A DNA stretch of 64,000 bases from an uncultured Bacteroidota bacterium (lineage in GTDB: Bacteria > Bacteroidota > Bacteroidia > Flavobacteriales > Flavobacteriaceae), in NCBI GenBank assembly GCA_902622595.1, contig CACNQM010000003.1, positions 124,001 through 188,000 of the forward strand. Direction: 5' to 3'. Below the pieces are notes generated by a model. That model saw only the letters and a program-made list of their open reading frames with translations, did no database searches and had not been told where the DNA came from. A program made the position numbers and the translations under genes. Of this stretch, positions 52,642-63,020 are shown piece by piece (position 1 is the stretch's first letter; each line of letters begins with the position of its first letter).

Positions 52642-55050
52642 TTATTTATCTCTAATAATTGCTCCAAGTTTTGATTTAAAAGAATCTGCAAACTTTGCCA
52701 TAACTCTATCAATTATCTTGTCTGTTAGAGTTTTTTTTGAATCATTAAAGGTAAAACTAACAGCAAAAGATTTTTTCTTATCTCCAATATTTTTTCCTTT
52801 ATATTCATCAAAAAGATTAACATCTTTAAGAATTTTACTTTCTAAATTGTATGCAATTGTCTTTATGTCTTCAAATTTTACATGATCATCTAAAATCATT
52901 GATATATCTCTTCTAGATGATGGAAATTTTGATAATTCTTTAAACTTATTGTTGAAGTTTTTAGGTCTTATTTTATCTAAATCTAAATTCAAAATATGAA
53001 CTTTATCATCAATAGAGAAGGCCTCTGTATATTCTTTATCAAGCTCACCAATAAAACCAATATTTCTTTTATTTGATATTAAATTTAATTTGAATTCAAA
53101 CATATTATCTTGATCAATTTCGTATTTATAATTTGAGATATTTAGATTTTCTAATAGGCTGTCAGAAATCCCTTTTAGATAATAAAAGTTATTTTCTGTG
53201 TAATCTGTTATCCAATTTTCATTAAATACATTTCCTATAATTGCAACATTTAGTCTTTTATTCTCAAATTGATCATCTTTAATAACACGATAGTTGTTTC
53301 CAATCTCAAAAAGCTTTAGATTTTTATTTTGCCTATTGTAATTATGTTTAATAGTATCAAGTACACCTGGTATAAGAGAAATTCTAAGATTTGATAATTC
53401 AGTCCCTTGAGGATTTAATATTTTCACAGGTGTATTTCCATATTTATCGTTTACTGATGGAGAACAGATAGAATTATTTATAATTTCATTAAACCCATTT
53501 CCTACAAGAGTTTGACTAATAATATTTTCAATTACATTAATACTATTTTTACCAATTTCCGGAATAGACATAGAAATTTTAGTACTAGTACTAATATTAT
53601 CATATCCATATACTCTAAGTACTTCCTCAATTACATCTATTTCTCTGGAGACATCATGTCGATAGTTTGGTGCAATGATATTTATCCCATCTTCTGAAAT
53701 ACCGTTGATTTTAAAATCAAGTGAGTTTAGAATTTGTGTAATAGTTTCATTGTTAATTTTTTGACCTGACACATGTTCAATTTTTTCATATCTCAAATAA
53801 ATATCTTTTTTTTCTAACTTCAGATTATCCTCCGAAAACACTTCTGAGATAATACAATCAGGGTTATCTTCTTTAATTAGGTTTGCAGCTCTTTTTAAAG
53901 CATAAATAACTTTTTCTGGATCAACTCCTCTTTCGTATCTATATGATGCATCAGTAAAAAGTTGATGTCTTTTTGATGATTTACGAATTGTTACAGAATC
54001 AAAAATAGCTGACTCTAAAAATAAATTTTTTGTTGAGTTTGATACTCCTGAGTCTAAACCACCATAAATTCCAGCAAGACATAGTGGCTTGTTTTCAGAG
54101 CAAATCATCAAATCATCTTTGCTTAGCTCAATTATTTCATCATCTAAAGTCTTAAATTTAGTTCCAGTTTTTAAGGATTTAATATTAATATTACTTAATT
54201 CATCAAAGTCAAATGCGTGAAGTGGTTGTCCTATTTCATGCATTACAAAATTTGTTATGTCTACTATATTATTAATTGGTTTTAAACCAATTGATTTTAA
54301 TTTATTTTGAATACTTTTTGAAGACTTTGTGACTTTTATATCTTTAATAATAATACCTGAGTAAAAAGGACATTTATGTTTATCTTTTACTATTAGGTCA
54401 AAATCCTCCTCAATATTTACTGATTCAAAAGAACTAATTGATGGAAGATTAATTCTACTTTTAATGGATTTATAATCATAATATGCTTTTAAGTCTCTTG
54501 CTACACCAAAATGTGACATAGCGTCACATCTGTTAGGTGTTAAGGCAATTTCAATAATACTATCACTATTAACATTAAATATATTATTTAAAGGAGTGCC
54601 AGGTTTAATTTTTTTATCTAAAACCATAATGCCGTCGTGTGAATCACCTAATCCAATTTCATCCTCGGCACATACCATTCCATTACTAACAACACCTCTA
54701 ATTTTTGACTTTTTTATTTTTATTTCATCCCCTTCATTTGTATATATTTTTGATCCAACAACTGCAACAGGGACCATTTGCCCTTTTTCTATATTTGGTG
54801 CACCACAAACTATTTCTGATATTTGGTTATTTCCAAGATCAATTGAAGTTAACTTCAATCTATCAGCATTTGGATGTTTAACACATTCAATTACTTTTCC
54901 AGCAATAACTCCCTCTAGACCTCCTTTTATAGATTCAAATGATTCAATTTTTTCTACTTCTAATCCTAAATTTGTTAAAATCTCAGATATTTCGACTGGG
55001 TTTGAGTCAGTTTGAACGTATTCTTTAAGCCAGTTTATCGATATTTTCAC
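52642..55050 (-). CDS. pheT: Phenylalanyl-tRNA synthetase beta subunit
   Basis: MKISINWLKEYV, VCGAPNIEKGQMVPVA, B3/B4, B5 and FDX-ACB segments. Confidence 0.98.
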   Translation of the reverse strand: MKISINWLKEYVQTDSNPVEISEILTNLGLEVEKIESFESIKGGLEGVIAGKVIECVKHPNADRLKLTSIDLGNNQISEIVCGAPNIEKGQMVPVAVVGSKIYTNEGDEIKIKKSKIRGVVSNGMVCAEDEIGLGDSHDGIMVLDKKIKPGTPLNNIFNVNSDSIIEIALTPNRCDAMSHFGVARDLKAYYDYKSIKSRINLPSISSFESVNIEEDFDLIVKDKHKCPFYSGIIIKDIKVTKSSKSIQNKLKSIGLKPINNIVDITNFVMHEIGQPLHAFDFDELSNINIKSLKTGTKFKTLDDEIIELSKDDLMICSENKPLCLAGIYGGLDSGVSNSTKNLFLESAIFDSVTIRKSSKRHQLFTDASYRYERGVDPEKVIYALKRAANLIKEDNPDCIISEVFSEDNLKLEKKDIYLRYEKIEHVSGQKINNETITQILNSLDFKINGISEDGINIIAPNYRHDVSREIDVIEEVLRVYGYDNISTSTKISMSIPEIGKNSINVIENIISQTLVGNGFNEIINNSICSPSVNDKYGNTPVKILNPQGTELSNLRISLIPGVLDTIKHNYNRQNKNLKLFEIGNNYRVIKDDQFENKRLNVAIIGNVFNENWITDYTENNFYYLKGISDSLLENLNISNYKYEIDQDNMFEFKLNLISNKRNIGFIGELDKEYTEAFSIDDKVHILNLDLDKIRPKNFNNKFKELSKFPSSRRDISMILDDHVKFEDIKTIAYNLESKILKDVNLFDEYKGKNIGDKKKSFAVSFTFNDSKKTLTDKIIDRVMAKFADSFKSKLGAIIRDK

Positions 55051-55080
55051 GGGATTATTTTATATAACAAATATACTTAA

Positions 55081-57186
55081 TCAACTAATATATCTCCATA
55101 AATTCTTGGAATTTGAAGAATTGAATATTTCATCTCTTATTGGTAAATTTTCATTTTTATTAAGTCTTGGATCAGTTTTTAATATTTTAATTGCTGAATT
55201 ACGAGCATTATTTAGTATATCTGTATCATATACAATATCTGCTAGCTTAAATCTTAACATTCCGCTCTGTCGAGTTCCAAGTAAATCTCCTGGACCTCTT
55301 AATTTTAGGTCCACTTCTGCTAGTTTAAATCCATCACTTACTTTGACCATTGTTTCAATTCTTAGTTTTGAATCCTCGGATAATTTATCTTTTGTCATTA
55401 AAACACAATAACTTTCATCATTACCTCTACCAACTCTACCTCTTAATTGGTGTAATTGTGATAATCCAAATCTTTCAGCACTTTCTATAACCATTACAGA
55501 AGCATTTGGCACATTCACTCCGACTTCAATTACTGTGGTAGAAACTAATATTTGAGTTTCTTGGTTGATAAATCTTTTCATTTCATAGTCCTTATCTTTT
55601 GCTTTCATTTTTCCATGTACAATACTTACCTGGAAATCTGGTCTGGGGAATTCTCTAACAATGCTTTCATAACCATCCATTAAATCCTTATAGTCTAATT
55701 TTTCTGATTCATTTATTAGAGGGTAAACTAAATAAACCTGTCTTCCTTTTTTAATTTGATCCTTTAAAAATTTAAATACACTCAGTCTATTTCTATCATA
55801 TTTATGTACTGTCTTTGTAGTTATTCTTCCAGGGGGGAGTTCCTTGATATATGATATGTCTAGATCTCCATATAAACTCATTGCAAGAGTTCTTGGAATT
55901 GGAGTTGCAGTCATCACTAATATATGAGGAGCAGGATTATTCTTTTTCCAAAGTTTGGCTCTTTGTGCAACACCAAATCTATGCTGTTCATCTATTATAC
56001 TTAGTCCTAAATTTTTAAACTTAACAACATCCTCTAATATTGCATGTGTCCCTACTAAAATATTTGTTTTACCACTTATAAGATTAGAGTGAATTAAATT
56101 TCTTTCTCTTGTTTTTGAGGAGCCAGTCAGAAGATCAACCTTGACATCGTAATCAATTAATAATTCACTTAGTGATTTAAAATGTTGATTTGCAAGAATT
56201 TCAGTAGGAGCAAGAATGCATGACTGAAAACCATTGTCTATTGCAATTAGCATTACCATCAATGAAACTATGGTCTTTCCTGAACCAACATCACCTTGTA
56301 GTAACCTATTCATCTGTTTACCATTAAGAAAATCATTCCTTATCTCCTTAATGACTTTTTTTTGGTCGCCGGTTAATTCAAAAGGTAAAGAATTCTTGTA
56401 AAATTCATTTAAATTATTACCAACTTTTTCAAATTTAAAACCATTTAATTTTTGAATTCTGTCATTCTTTGTAAGCTGAAATCCTAATTGATTAAAAAAT
56501 AACTCTTCAAATTTTAATCTTTTTGTAGATTCAGTCAGTAATTCTTGTGATTCAGGCAGGTGAATATTAACAATTGCTTTATATCTATTAATAAGATTAT
56601 ACTCTTGTAGAATAGATGATGAAAGATTTTCTTTAATATGATTTTGTGTTGAGTTTAAAACATTGTAGATTATTTTGATAAAATATTTTTGAGTAACTCC
56701 TTCATTTACAAGTCTTTCTGTTGATGAGTAGATACCATGTAATCTTCGAGGAACATTTCTATCAAAATTAGATTTAGATTTTATTTCAGGGTGAGCAATC
56801 GATGGCTTATTTCCGAACCATGTGACCTTTCCATACACTACATATTCATCATTAATATTTAATGATTCCTCAACCCAATTAAATCCTCTATACCATATCA
56901 AATCAATTTTTCCAGAATTATCATAGAACTCACAATTAAGTCTATCTCGATAACGGACTTTTGTTCTTCTTATACTTTTAATTTTTCCAATTATTTGAAC
57001 TTCTGATTGGTTCTTTGGTATTTCCTCAATTTTATAGAATCTAGATCTATCTATATACCTAAATGGATAGAAATCTATAAGATCTTTTACTGATTTTAGG
57101 TTTAATTCTTCACCAAGTAATTTAGATCTAGCAGGTCCTACACCTTTAACAAATTCAATCGATTGATTTAAAAAATCAGTATTCAC
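55081..57186 (-). CDS. recG: ATP-dependent DNA helicase RecG
   Basis: LQGDVGSGKTIVSL, DEQHRFGVAQRAKL, MTATPIPRTLAMSLYGDLD, QLRGRVGRG. Confidence 0.98.
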   Translation of the reverse strand: MNTDFLNQSIEFVKGVGPARSKLLGEELNLKSVKDLIDFYPFRYIDRSRFYKIEEIPKNQSEVQIIGKIKSIRRTKVRYRDRLNCEFYDNSGKIDLIWYRGFNWVEESLNINDEYVVYGKVTWFGNKPSIAHPEIKSKSNFDRNVPRRLHGIYSSTERLVNEGVTQKYFIKIIYNVLNSTQNHIKENLSSSILQEYNLINRYKAIVNIHLPESQELLTESTKRLKFEELFFNQLGFQLTKNDRIQKLNGFKFEKVGNNLNEFYKNSLPFELTGDQKKVIKEIRNDFLNGKQMNRLLQGDVGSGKTIVSLMVMLIAIDNGFQSCILAPTEILANQHFKSLSELLIDYDVKVDLLTGSSKTRERNLIHSNLISGKTNILVGTHAILEDVVKFKNLGLSIIDEQHRFGVAQRAKLWKKNNPAPHILVMTATPIPRTLAMSLYGDLDISYIKELPPGRITTKTVHKYDRNRLSVFKFLKDQIKKGRQVYLVYPLINESEKLDYKDLMDGYESIVREFPRPDFQVSIVHGKMKAKDKDYEMKRFINQETQILVSTTVIEVGVNVPNASVMVIESAERFGLSQLHQLRGRVGRGNDESYCVLMTKDKLSEDSKLRIETMVKVSDGFKLAEVDLKLRGPGDLLGTRQSGMLRFKLADIVYDTDILNNARNSAIKILKTDPRLNKNENLPIRDEIFNSSNSKNLWRYIS

Positions 57187-57297
57187 TACCTTTAAAATCT
57201 AATGCAAAAAAGGGCTAATGATAAATTCTTCATAAGTATTGTTTTAATATGTGATTTATCCGTAATTAAAATTCATTAATTACTTAAATTTATAACA

Positions 57298-59538
57298 ATG
57301 TTAGAAGATAACAAATCTTACCTTAAAGATCTTAATGAAGCTCAATTAAATGCTGTCCTTAAAACAGACGGTCCTTCAATGGTAATAGCTGGTGCAGGCT
57401 CAGGAAAAACTAGAGTATTAACTTATAAAATTGTTCACCTTGTTGAAAACGGGGTTGATCCCTTTGAAATTTTAGCTCTCACATTCACTAATAAGGCTGC
57501 AAGAGAAATGAAATTAAGAATTTCGTCAATGATAGGGGAGAGTGAGTCTAAAAATATATGGATGGGTACATTCCATTCAGTTTTTGCTAAAATTTTAAGA
57601 TTTGAAGCCCATAAGATTGGTTTTACCTCTGATTTTACTATTTATGATACTCAGGACTCTGAGAGACTAATATCATCTATAATCAAAGAAAAAGCCTTAG
57701 ATAAAGATGTATACAGGCCAAAATCAATTAGAAATAGGATTTCCTCATTGAAAAATAATTTTATAACAGTAAATGGATACTTTGCAAATAATGAGCTAGT
57801 TGAATCTGATAATTTATCGAGAAAACCTGAGACTGGAAATATATACAAAGAATACAGCGAAAGGTTAATTAAGTCAAACTCAATGGATTTTGATGACTTA
57901 CTAATGAAAACAAATGAGTTGTTAAATAATTACCCAGAAGTATTGGCAAAATACCAAGAGAAATTTAAATATATTTTAGTAGATGAGTATCAGGATACTA
58001 ACAACTCACAATATTTAATAGTAAAATCTCTATCTGATAAGTATCAAAACATATGTGTGGTTGGAGATGATGCTCAAAGTATTTACTCATTTAGGGGTGC
58101 AAATATTAATAACATAATAAATTTTAGAAATGATTATGATGAAGTTGAAGTTTTTAGACTTGAGCAAAATTATAGATCTACAAAAAATATTGTTAATGCA
58201 GCGAACTCTGTAATTAATCATAATAAAAATAAAATTGATAAAGAAGTTTGGACTGATAATGATTTTGGAGACAGGGTAGAGGTAAGAGCTAACGAGTCTG
58301 ACATAGCAGAGGCTAGAAGCCTATGTCAAAAGATAGTCTCTCTAAATAATACTAATTTTTCAAATATTGCAATTCTTTACAGGACAAATGCCCAATCTAG
58401 ACCAATTGAAGACTCATTAAGATTAAACAAGATTCCTTATCAAATTTTTGGTGGAGTTTCTTTCTATAACAGAAAGGAAATTAAAGATGTTCTAGCATAT
58501 TTAAGGCTAATTGTTAATAGTAGTGACGAGGAAAGCCTAAAAAGAATAATAAATTACCCTGCAAGGGGAATTGGACAGGTTACAATAAATAAAATCATTT
58601 TAGCAGCTAAAAAGTATGATTTAACATTATATGAAACTATTCAAAAAAATAATGAGCTTTCAATTGGTCTTTCTAACTCAGTCTTAATTAAACTACAAAA
58701 CTTTATAGATCTAATAGATGTTTTTAAGATTCAAAATCAAAAATTGAATGCATTTAATTTAACTAAAGAAGTTATCGAAAAAGTAAAGATAATAGATGAA
58801 CTAAAAAAAGATGATTCTCCTGAAGGAATATCAAGAGTAGAAAATGTTCAGGAATTATTAAATGGTATTAGAGATTTTATTGAAGATCAAAAGGAACTTG
58901 TAGATTCTAATGATAAATTATCTGAATTCTTATCTACAGTATCTCTCTCAACCGACTTTGATATAGAGAATGAAGATCAAGATAAAGTATCTTTAATGAC
59001 TTTACATCTGTCCAAAGGTCTAGAATTTAAACATGTATTTATTGTAGGACTAGAGGAAGACTTATTCCCCTCTGCTTTAAGCTATAATACTAGATCAGAA
59101 TTAGAAGAGGAAAGAAGATTATTTTATGTTGGAATAACAAGAGCCAAAGAAAATCTTTATTTGTCATATGCAAATTCAAGATATAGGTGGGGGAAATTAA
59201 TTTATTGTGAAGAAAGTAGATTTTTAAATGAGATAGACAAAGAATATTTAAAAATTATTGAATCAACACCTTCTAAAACAACCTTTGAAGATTCGTCAAT
59301 AAAAAAGATAATCTACAATTCAAAGTCTGCACTAAAAAGACTACCAAAGACCTCAGAATCTTTATCTTCTATTAAGATAAATGTATCTGAGGGAGATAAT
59401 GTTTCACATGAAAAATTCGGTATTGGTGAAATTATTAAGATTGAGGGCAGTGGCAATGACTCCAAGGCTACAGTTAATTTTAAAAAATTTGGACTAAAAA
59501 ATTTACTTCTTAGATTTGCTAAACTAAATAAAGTATAA
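57298..59538 (+). CDS. UvrD/PcrA-type superfamily I helicase
   Basis: LNEAQLNAVLKTDGPSMVIAGAGSGKTRVLTYKI, VDEYQDTNNSQY, GDDAQSIYSFRGA, LMTLHLSKGLEFKHVF. Confidence 0.97.
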   Translation: MLEDNKSYLKDLNEAQLNAVLKTDGPSMVIAGAGSGKTRVLTYKIVHLVENGVDPFEILALTFTNKAAREMKLRISSMIGESESKNIWMGTFHSVFAKILRFEAHKIGFTSDFTIYDTQDSERLISSIIKEKALDKDVYRPKSIRNRISSLKNNFITVNGYFANNELVESDNLSRKPETGNIYKEYSERLIKSNSMDFDDLLMKTNELLNNYPEVLAKYQEKFKYILVDEYQDTNNSQYLIVKSLSDKYQNICVVGDDAQSIYSFRGANINNIINFRNDYDEVEVFRLEQNYRSTKNIVNAANSVINHNKNKIDKEVWTDNDFGDRVEVRANESDIAEARSLCQKIVSLNNTNFSNIAILYRTNAQSRPIEDSLRLNKIPYQIFGGVSFYNRKEIKDVLAYLRLIVNSSDEESLKRIINYPARGIGQVTINKIILAAKKYDLTLYETIQKNNELSIGLSNSVLIKLQNFIDLIDVFKIQNQKLNAFNLTKEVIEKVKIIDELKKDDSPEGISRVENVQELLNGIRDFIEDQKELVDSNDKLSEFLSTVSLSTDFDIENEDQDKVSLMTLHLSKGLEFKHVFIVGLEEDLFPSALSYNTRSELEEERRLFYVGITRAKENLYLSYANSRYRWGKLIYCEESRFLNEIDKEYLKIIESTPSKTTFEDSSIKKIIYNSKSALKRLPKTSESLSSIKINVSEGDNVSHEKFGIGEIIKIEGSGNDSKATVNFKKFGLKNLLLRFAKLNKV

Positions 59539-59571
59539 AAAAAAAGCATAACTTTAGTTATGCTTTTTTTT
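59538..59571. terminator. Bidirectional Rho-independent terminator between the helicase and OmpA genes
   Basis: AAAAGCATAAC-TTTA-GTTATGCTTTT hairpin with T-run. Confidence 0.88.
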
Positions 59572-59589
59572 AACTAATTAATATTTTAC

Positions 59590-60513
59590 TTAGTCAGGCT
59601 TGTTGTCAGAGCTTATAGTATCACTCGGACCAGTAGCAGGAACATTCATGCTCATTCCTTCCTCAATTAGTTTAGTAAATTGATCAAGCTTTGGAAGAAC
59701 AACTATCCTAGTTCTTCTATTAACAGCTCTTGTAACTGAAGAATCATTATCAGCTATTGGCATGTAGAAACTTCTTCCAGCGGCTACTAATTTAGTAGGG
59801 TCCACACCATAACTATTTTGAAGAATTCTTACGACCGAAGTTGCTCTTTTCACAGATAAATCCCAGTTGTCAACAACACCAGGTATAGTTTCAGCAGCTT
59901 TTTCTTGATCTATCGGCATGTTGTCTGTGTGACCCTCAACCATAAATTCAAGATCAGGCTTGTCGCTTATCACTTTTGCGATTTTTTCTAGAACAGCTCT
60001 AGCTCTTGTTGTTACAGTGAAGCTTCCACTATTGAAAAGTAGTTTATCTGATATAGATACATATACCACACCTTTTTCAACGTTAATTTCAATATCATCA
60101 TCACTAAGAGTACCTAAAGAACTCTTAAAGCTTTGAACTAATGCTAATGTAACAGAATCTCTTTTAGTAACAGCATCCTGCATTCTAGTAATGATTAGAT
60201 CTTTTTCTTTAATACTTTCAAGAGATCTTTCAAGATTTTCAGCACCTTTTTGAGTAAGGGTTGTTAAATTTCCAATGTTGTCAATTAAATCTTGATTGTT
60301 AGCTCTTAAAAATTTGTTTTGCTCAGATAATGCAGCTAAACGCTCTGATGTTGCAGAAAGTTGAGTTTCTGTAGCACCAAGTTTGGCAGTTGCGCTATCT
60401 AATAATTCCTTTGTATTTTGTTGAAGACTTTCTAAGTCAGAGTACTTCTTTTGAGAAACACATGAAGACAAAAGTAAACCTACAACACCTAAGATTATTA
60501 TATTCTTTTTCAT
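59590..60513 (-). CDS. OmpA-family lipoprotein
   Basis: Lipobox LLSSC; coiled-coil; MVEGHTDNMPID...WDLSVKRATSVVRIL...GRSFYMPIADNDS...NRRTRIVVLPK. Confidence 0.95.
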   Translation of the reverse strand: MKKNIIILGVVGLLLSSCVSQKKYSDLESLQQNTKELLDSATAKLGATETQLSATSERLAALSEQNKFLRANNQDLIDNIGNLTTLTQKGAENLERSLESIKEKDLIITRMQDAVTKRDSVTLALVQSFKSSLGTLSDDDIEINVEKGVVYVSISDKLLFNSGSFTVTTRARAVLEKIAKVISDKPDLEFMVEGHTDNMPIDQEKAAETIPGVVDNWDLSVKRATSVVRILQNSYGVDPTKLVAAGRSFYMPIADNDSSVTRAVNRRTRIVVLPKLDQFTKLIEEGMSMNVPATGPSDTISSDNKPD

Positions 60514-60576
60514 TTCAAAAATATTGGTTATTAATTAGTCAGGTACAAACTTAATATTTTTAACTAAAATATAGTA

Positions 60577-61560
60577 CTACAATTGAAAGAATTTTTTCTT
60601 TCCTTGAACAAAGTATTTGTATACTATACTATTGATTTTGAAATAATTAGACTTAATTTTACCATTATTTCTCTTACTTAATAAGCTTCTAAGCACTAAA
60701 TAATAGTGGAAATGAGCCTTGTAAATTGACATGAAATGGTATATTTTTCCACTAAAAATAAATCTTAATGAAGAAAGAATATCCATTATTAATCTGATTA
60801 AAAGTGTACTTAAAAGACTTTTTAATGGTAAGTTTTTTGTAAGCATTAATAATGAGTTTCTATAGTTAAGAAATGTTTTTTTTGAATCCTTTTTAATAGT
60901 AGCTGCACCTAAGTGATATATTTTTGAAGATGAAACTAGATGTGTTTTATATCCATGATTAAATGCTCTCCAGCAAAAATCAATTTCCTCCATGTGTGCG
61001 AAAAAAGATTTATCAAATCCTCCTAACTCATTAAAGATCTTTTTTGACAAAAACATGCACGCTCCTGATGACCAAAAAATTTCTTCATCTTTATATTGAT
61101 TTTTATCTTCTTCGATAGTTTCAAATATTCTACCTCTACAATAAGGATATCCATATTTATCAATATAACCACCAGCCGCTCCAGCGTACTCGAAGTGTGA
61201 TTTTTTATTAATGTCTAGTATTTTTGGTTGAATAATTAAATCTGGAGAATTATTGAGTTTTTTTACTATTGGTTTTAACCAGTCTTTGGTAACCTCCACA
61301 TCATTATTTATAATACAAATGATTTCTTCTTTAACTTTTAGTATTCCACGATTATAGCCTTCTGCAAAGCCATAATTTTTATCAAGATTAATAATATTTA
61401 CTTCACTATAATTATTTCTTACGTAGGAAACAGATTCATCTTCAGAATTATTATCTATAAGATAAATATTATGATCAACTGAATTTTGAATTAAAACTTT
61501 TAAATATTTTTTTAAAAGCTCAAAACCATTCCAGTTTATTACAACGATTCCTATTCTCAT
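60577..61560 (-). CDS. Family-2 glycosyltransferase
   Basis: GIVVINWNGFELLKKYL, INNDVEVTKDWL, GACMFLSKKIFNELGGFDKSFFAHMEEIDFCWRA. Confidence 0.94.
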   Translation of the reverse strand: MRIGIVVINWNGFELLKKYLKVLIQNSVDHNIYLIDNNSEDESVSYVRNNYSEVNIINLDKNYGFAEGYNRGILKVKEEIICIINNDVEVTKDWLKPIVKKLNNSPDLIIQPKILDINKKSHFEYAGAAGGYIDKYGYPYCRGRIFETIEEDKNQYKDEEIFWSSGACMFLSKKIFNELGGFDKSFFAHMEEIDFCWRAFNHGYKTHLVSSSKIYHLGAATIKKDSKKTFLNYRNSLLMLTKNLPLKSLLSTLLIRLIMDILSSLRFIFSGKIYHFMSIYKAHFHYYLVLRSLLSKRNNGKIKSNYFKINSIVYKYFVQGKKKFFQL

Positions 61561-62000
61561 TTTTTATAACTAATTAAATCCTCTTTTTGCTTGTAAATTT
61601 TTTCATCTTCATCAAATTCAAAATAAAAATGTCTTAGACCGTTGGTAACTATCACATGCTTACTCTTTAACTCCAAATTATATCTCATAACTTGATCAAA
61701 ATGTTCTTTAGTTAAACTTACATCATAGGATTTGCATTCAACCAATATTTTGATATCTCCTGATGAATCATATACAACAATGTCATATCTTTTTGGTACC
61801 TTGTTAATATAAAATACTTTCTCACAATTAATTAAAGATTTTGGATAGTTTTTTTCTAAAATGTAAGATATAAAGTTTTGTCTTACCCATTCTTCTGGGG
61901 TTAAGATAATCCACTTCTTTCTAATTTGATCAAAAATGATAGTAATATTATTTTCTTTTTTAATTTTAAATTCAAATAAAGGTAGATTTAGCTTTCTCAC
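61557..62000 (-). CDS. Stand-alone HsdR N-terminal-like / PD-(D/E)XK protein
   Basis: KRYDIVVYDSSGDIKILVECKSYDV: D...ECK core. Confidence 0.8.
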   Translation of the reverse strand: MRKLNLPLFEFKIKKENNITIIFDQIRKKWIILTPEEWVRQNFISYILEKNYPKSLINCEKVFYINKVPKRYDIVVYDSSGDIKILVECKSYDVSLTKEHFDQVMRYNLELKSKHVIVTNGLRHFYFEFDEDEKIYKQKEDLISYKK

Positions 62001-62009
62001 AGTTTAATA

Positions 62010-63020
62010 ATGTCAGAATATAACAAATTAATTAATGATATAAATAATAGAAAATTTTCACCTATATATTTAATTCATGGGCAAGAAAATTATTTTTCAG
62101 ATAAAATCATTAAACATTTGATCTCAAATGTTATTAATGAGGATTCTGTAGACTTTGATTTAAAAAAAATTTATGGAAAAAAATCAGATGTAAATCAAGA
62201 AAGTGAAGTAATTGATTTTATAAAAAGATTCCCATTAAGTGGTGACTACAATCTAGCTGTAGTTAAAGACTCAAAAAACCTATCAAATGATTTTAACAAT
62301 ATCATTTCATATCTAGAAAATCTTAATTCTAAATCAATCCTTGTATTAGCTTTTAATGAAAATATTGATAAAAGGAAAAAAATCTATAAATCCTCTCAAA
62401 AGAATGGGGTTGTCTTTGAATCAAAAAAGATCTACGAGAATCAAGTATACAAGTGGATTGAAGACCAATGTGCATTAATGTCACTTAATCTCCATCCAAA
62501 TTCAATTAAGATTATATCTGATTTTACTGGTAACGACTTATCGCAAATTGACAATGAGTTAGAAAAGTTAAAACTAAACTCCAAAAAAGAACAAATTATC
62601 ACCCCAGATGAAGTTGAAAATATAATAGGTTTTAGTAAAGAATATAATTTTTTTGAACTCACCAAAGTTATTGGTAAAAATGATTTGAACAAAACACTTG
62701 AAATTGTGTCATACATGAGTAAAAACAGCAAAAGATATCCAGTTCCACTAATAGTTGCTACTGTTTACTCTTTTTTTAACAAGCTATTCGTTTATCATTC
62801 AATTAATAATAAAAAAGAGGCATCTAAAATCTTGGGAATTAATCCTTATTTTATTGAAGAATATCATCAAGCTTCAGCATTTTATCCAATGAAAAGAATA
62901 TCTAAAATATTTGATTATCTATTAGAGGCAGATAAGAGGTCAAAAGGAATTAATTTTGATGCAACTAATAGTGAAGCTATTTTGAATGATTTAGTCTATA
63001 AGATTTTTACTATAACCTAA
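62010..63020 (+). CDS. holA: DNA polymerase III delta subunit
   Basis: PIYLIHGQENYFSDKII, LVLAFNENIDKRKK, GNDLSQIDNELEKL, NFFELTKVIGKND. Confidence 0.93.
   Translation: MSEYNKLINDINNRKFSPIYLIHGQENYFSDKIIKHLISNVINEDSVDFDLKKIYGKKSDVNQESEVIDFIKRFPLSGDYNLAVVKDSKNLSNDFNNIISYLENLNSKSILVLAFNENIDKRKKIYKSSQKNGVVFESKKIYENQVYKWIEDQCALMSLNLHPNSIKIISDFTGNDLSQIDNELEKLKLNSKKEQIITPDEVENIIGFSKEYNFFELTKVIGKNDLNKTLEIVSYMSKNSKRYPVPLIVATVYSFFNKLFVYHSINNKKEASKILGINPYFIEEYHQASAFYPMKRISKIFDYLLEADKRSKGINFDATNSEAILNDLVYKIFTIT

Noticed and set aside
243-59549. Many small or antisense ORFs in the track (e.g. 243-452, 10862-11164, 15720-16085, 39464-39856, 52100-52540, 54596-55015)
   Set aside because: Each lies opposite or out of frame to a well-supported conserved gene and encodes low-complexity or Ser/Leu/Ile-rich sequence; no independent evidence of coding
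61557-62000. Type I restriction-modification system
   Set aside because: Only an HsdR_N-like domain is present; no methyltransferase, specificity or helicase subunits nearby
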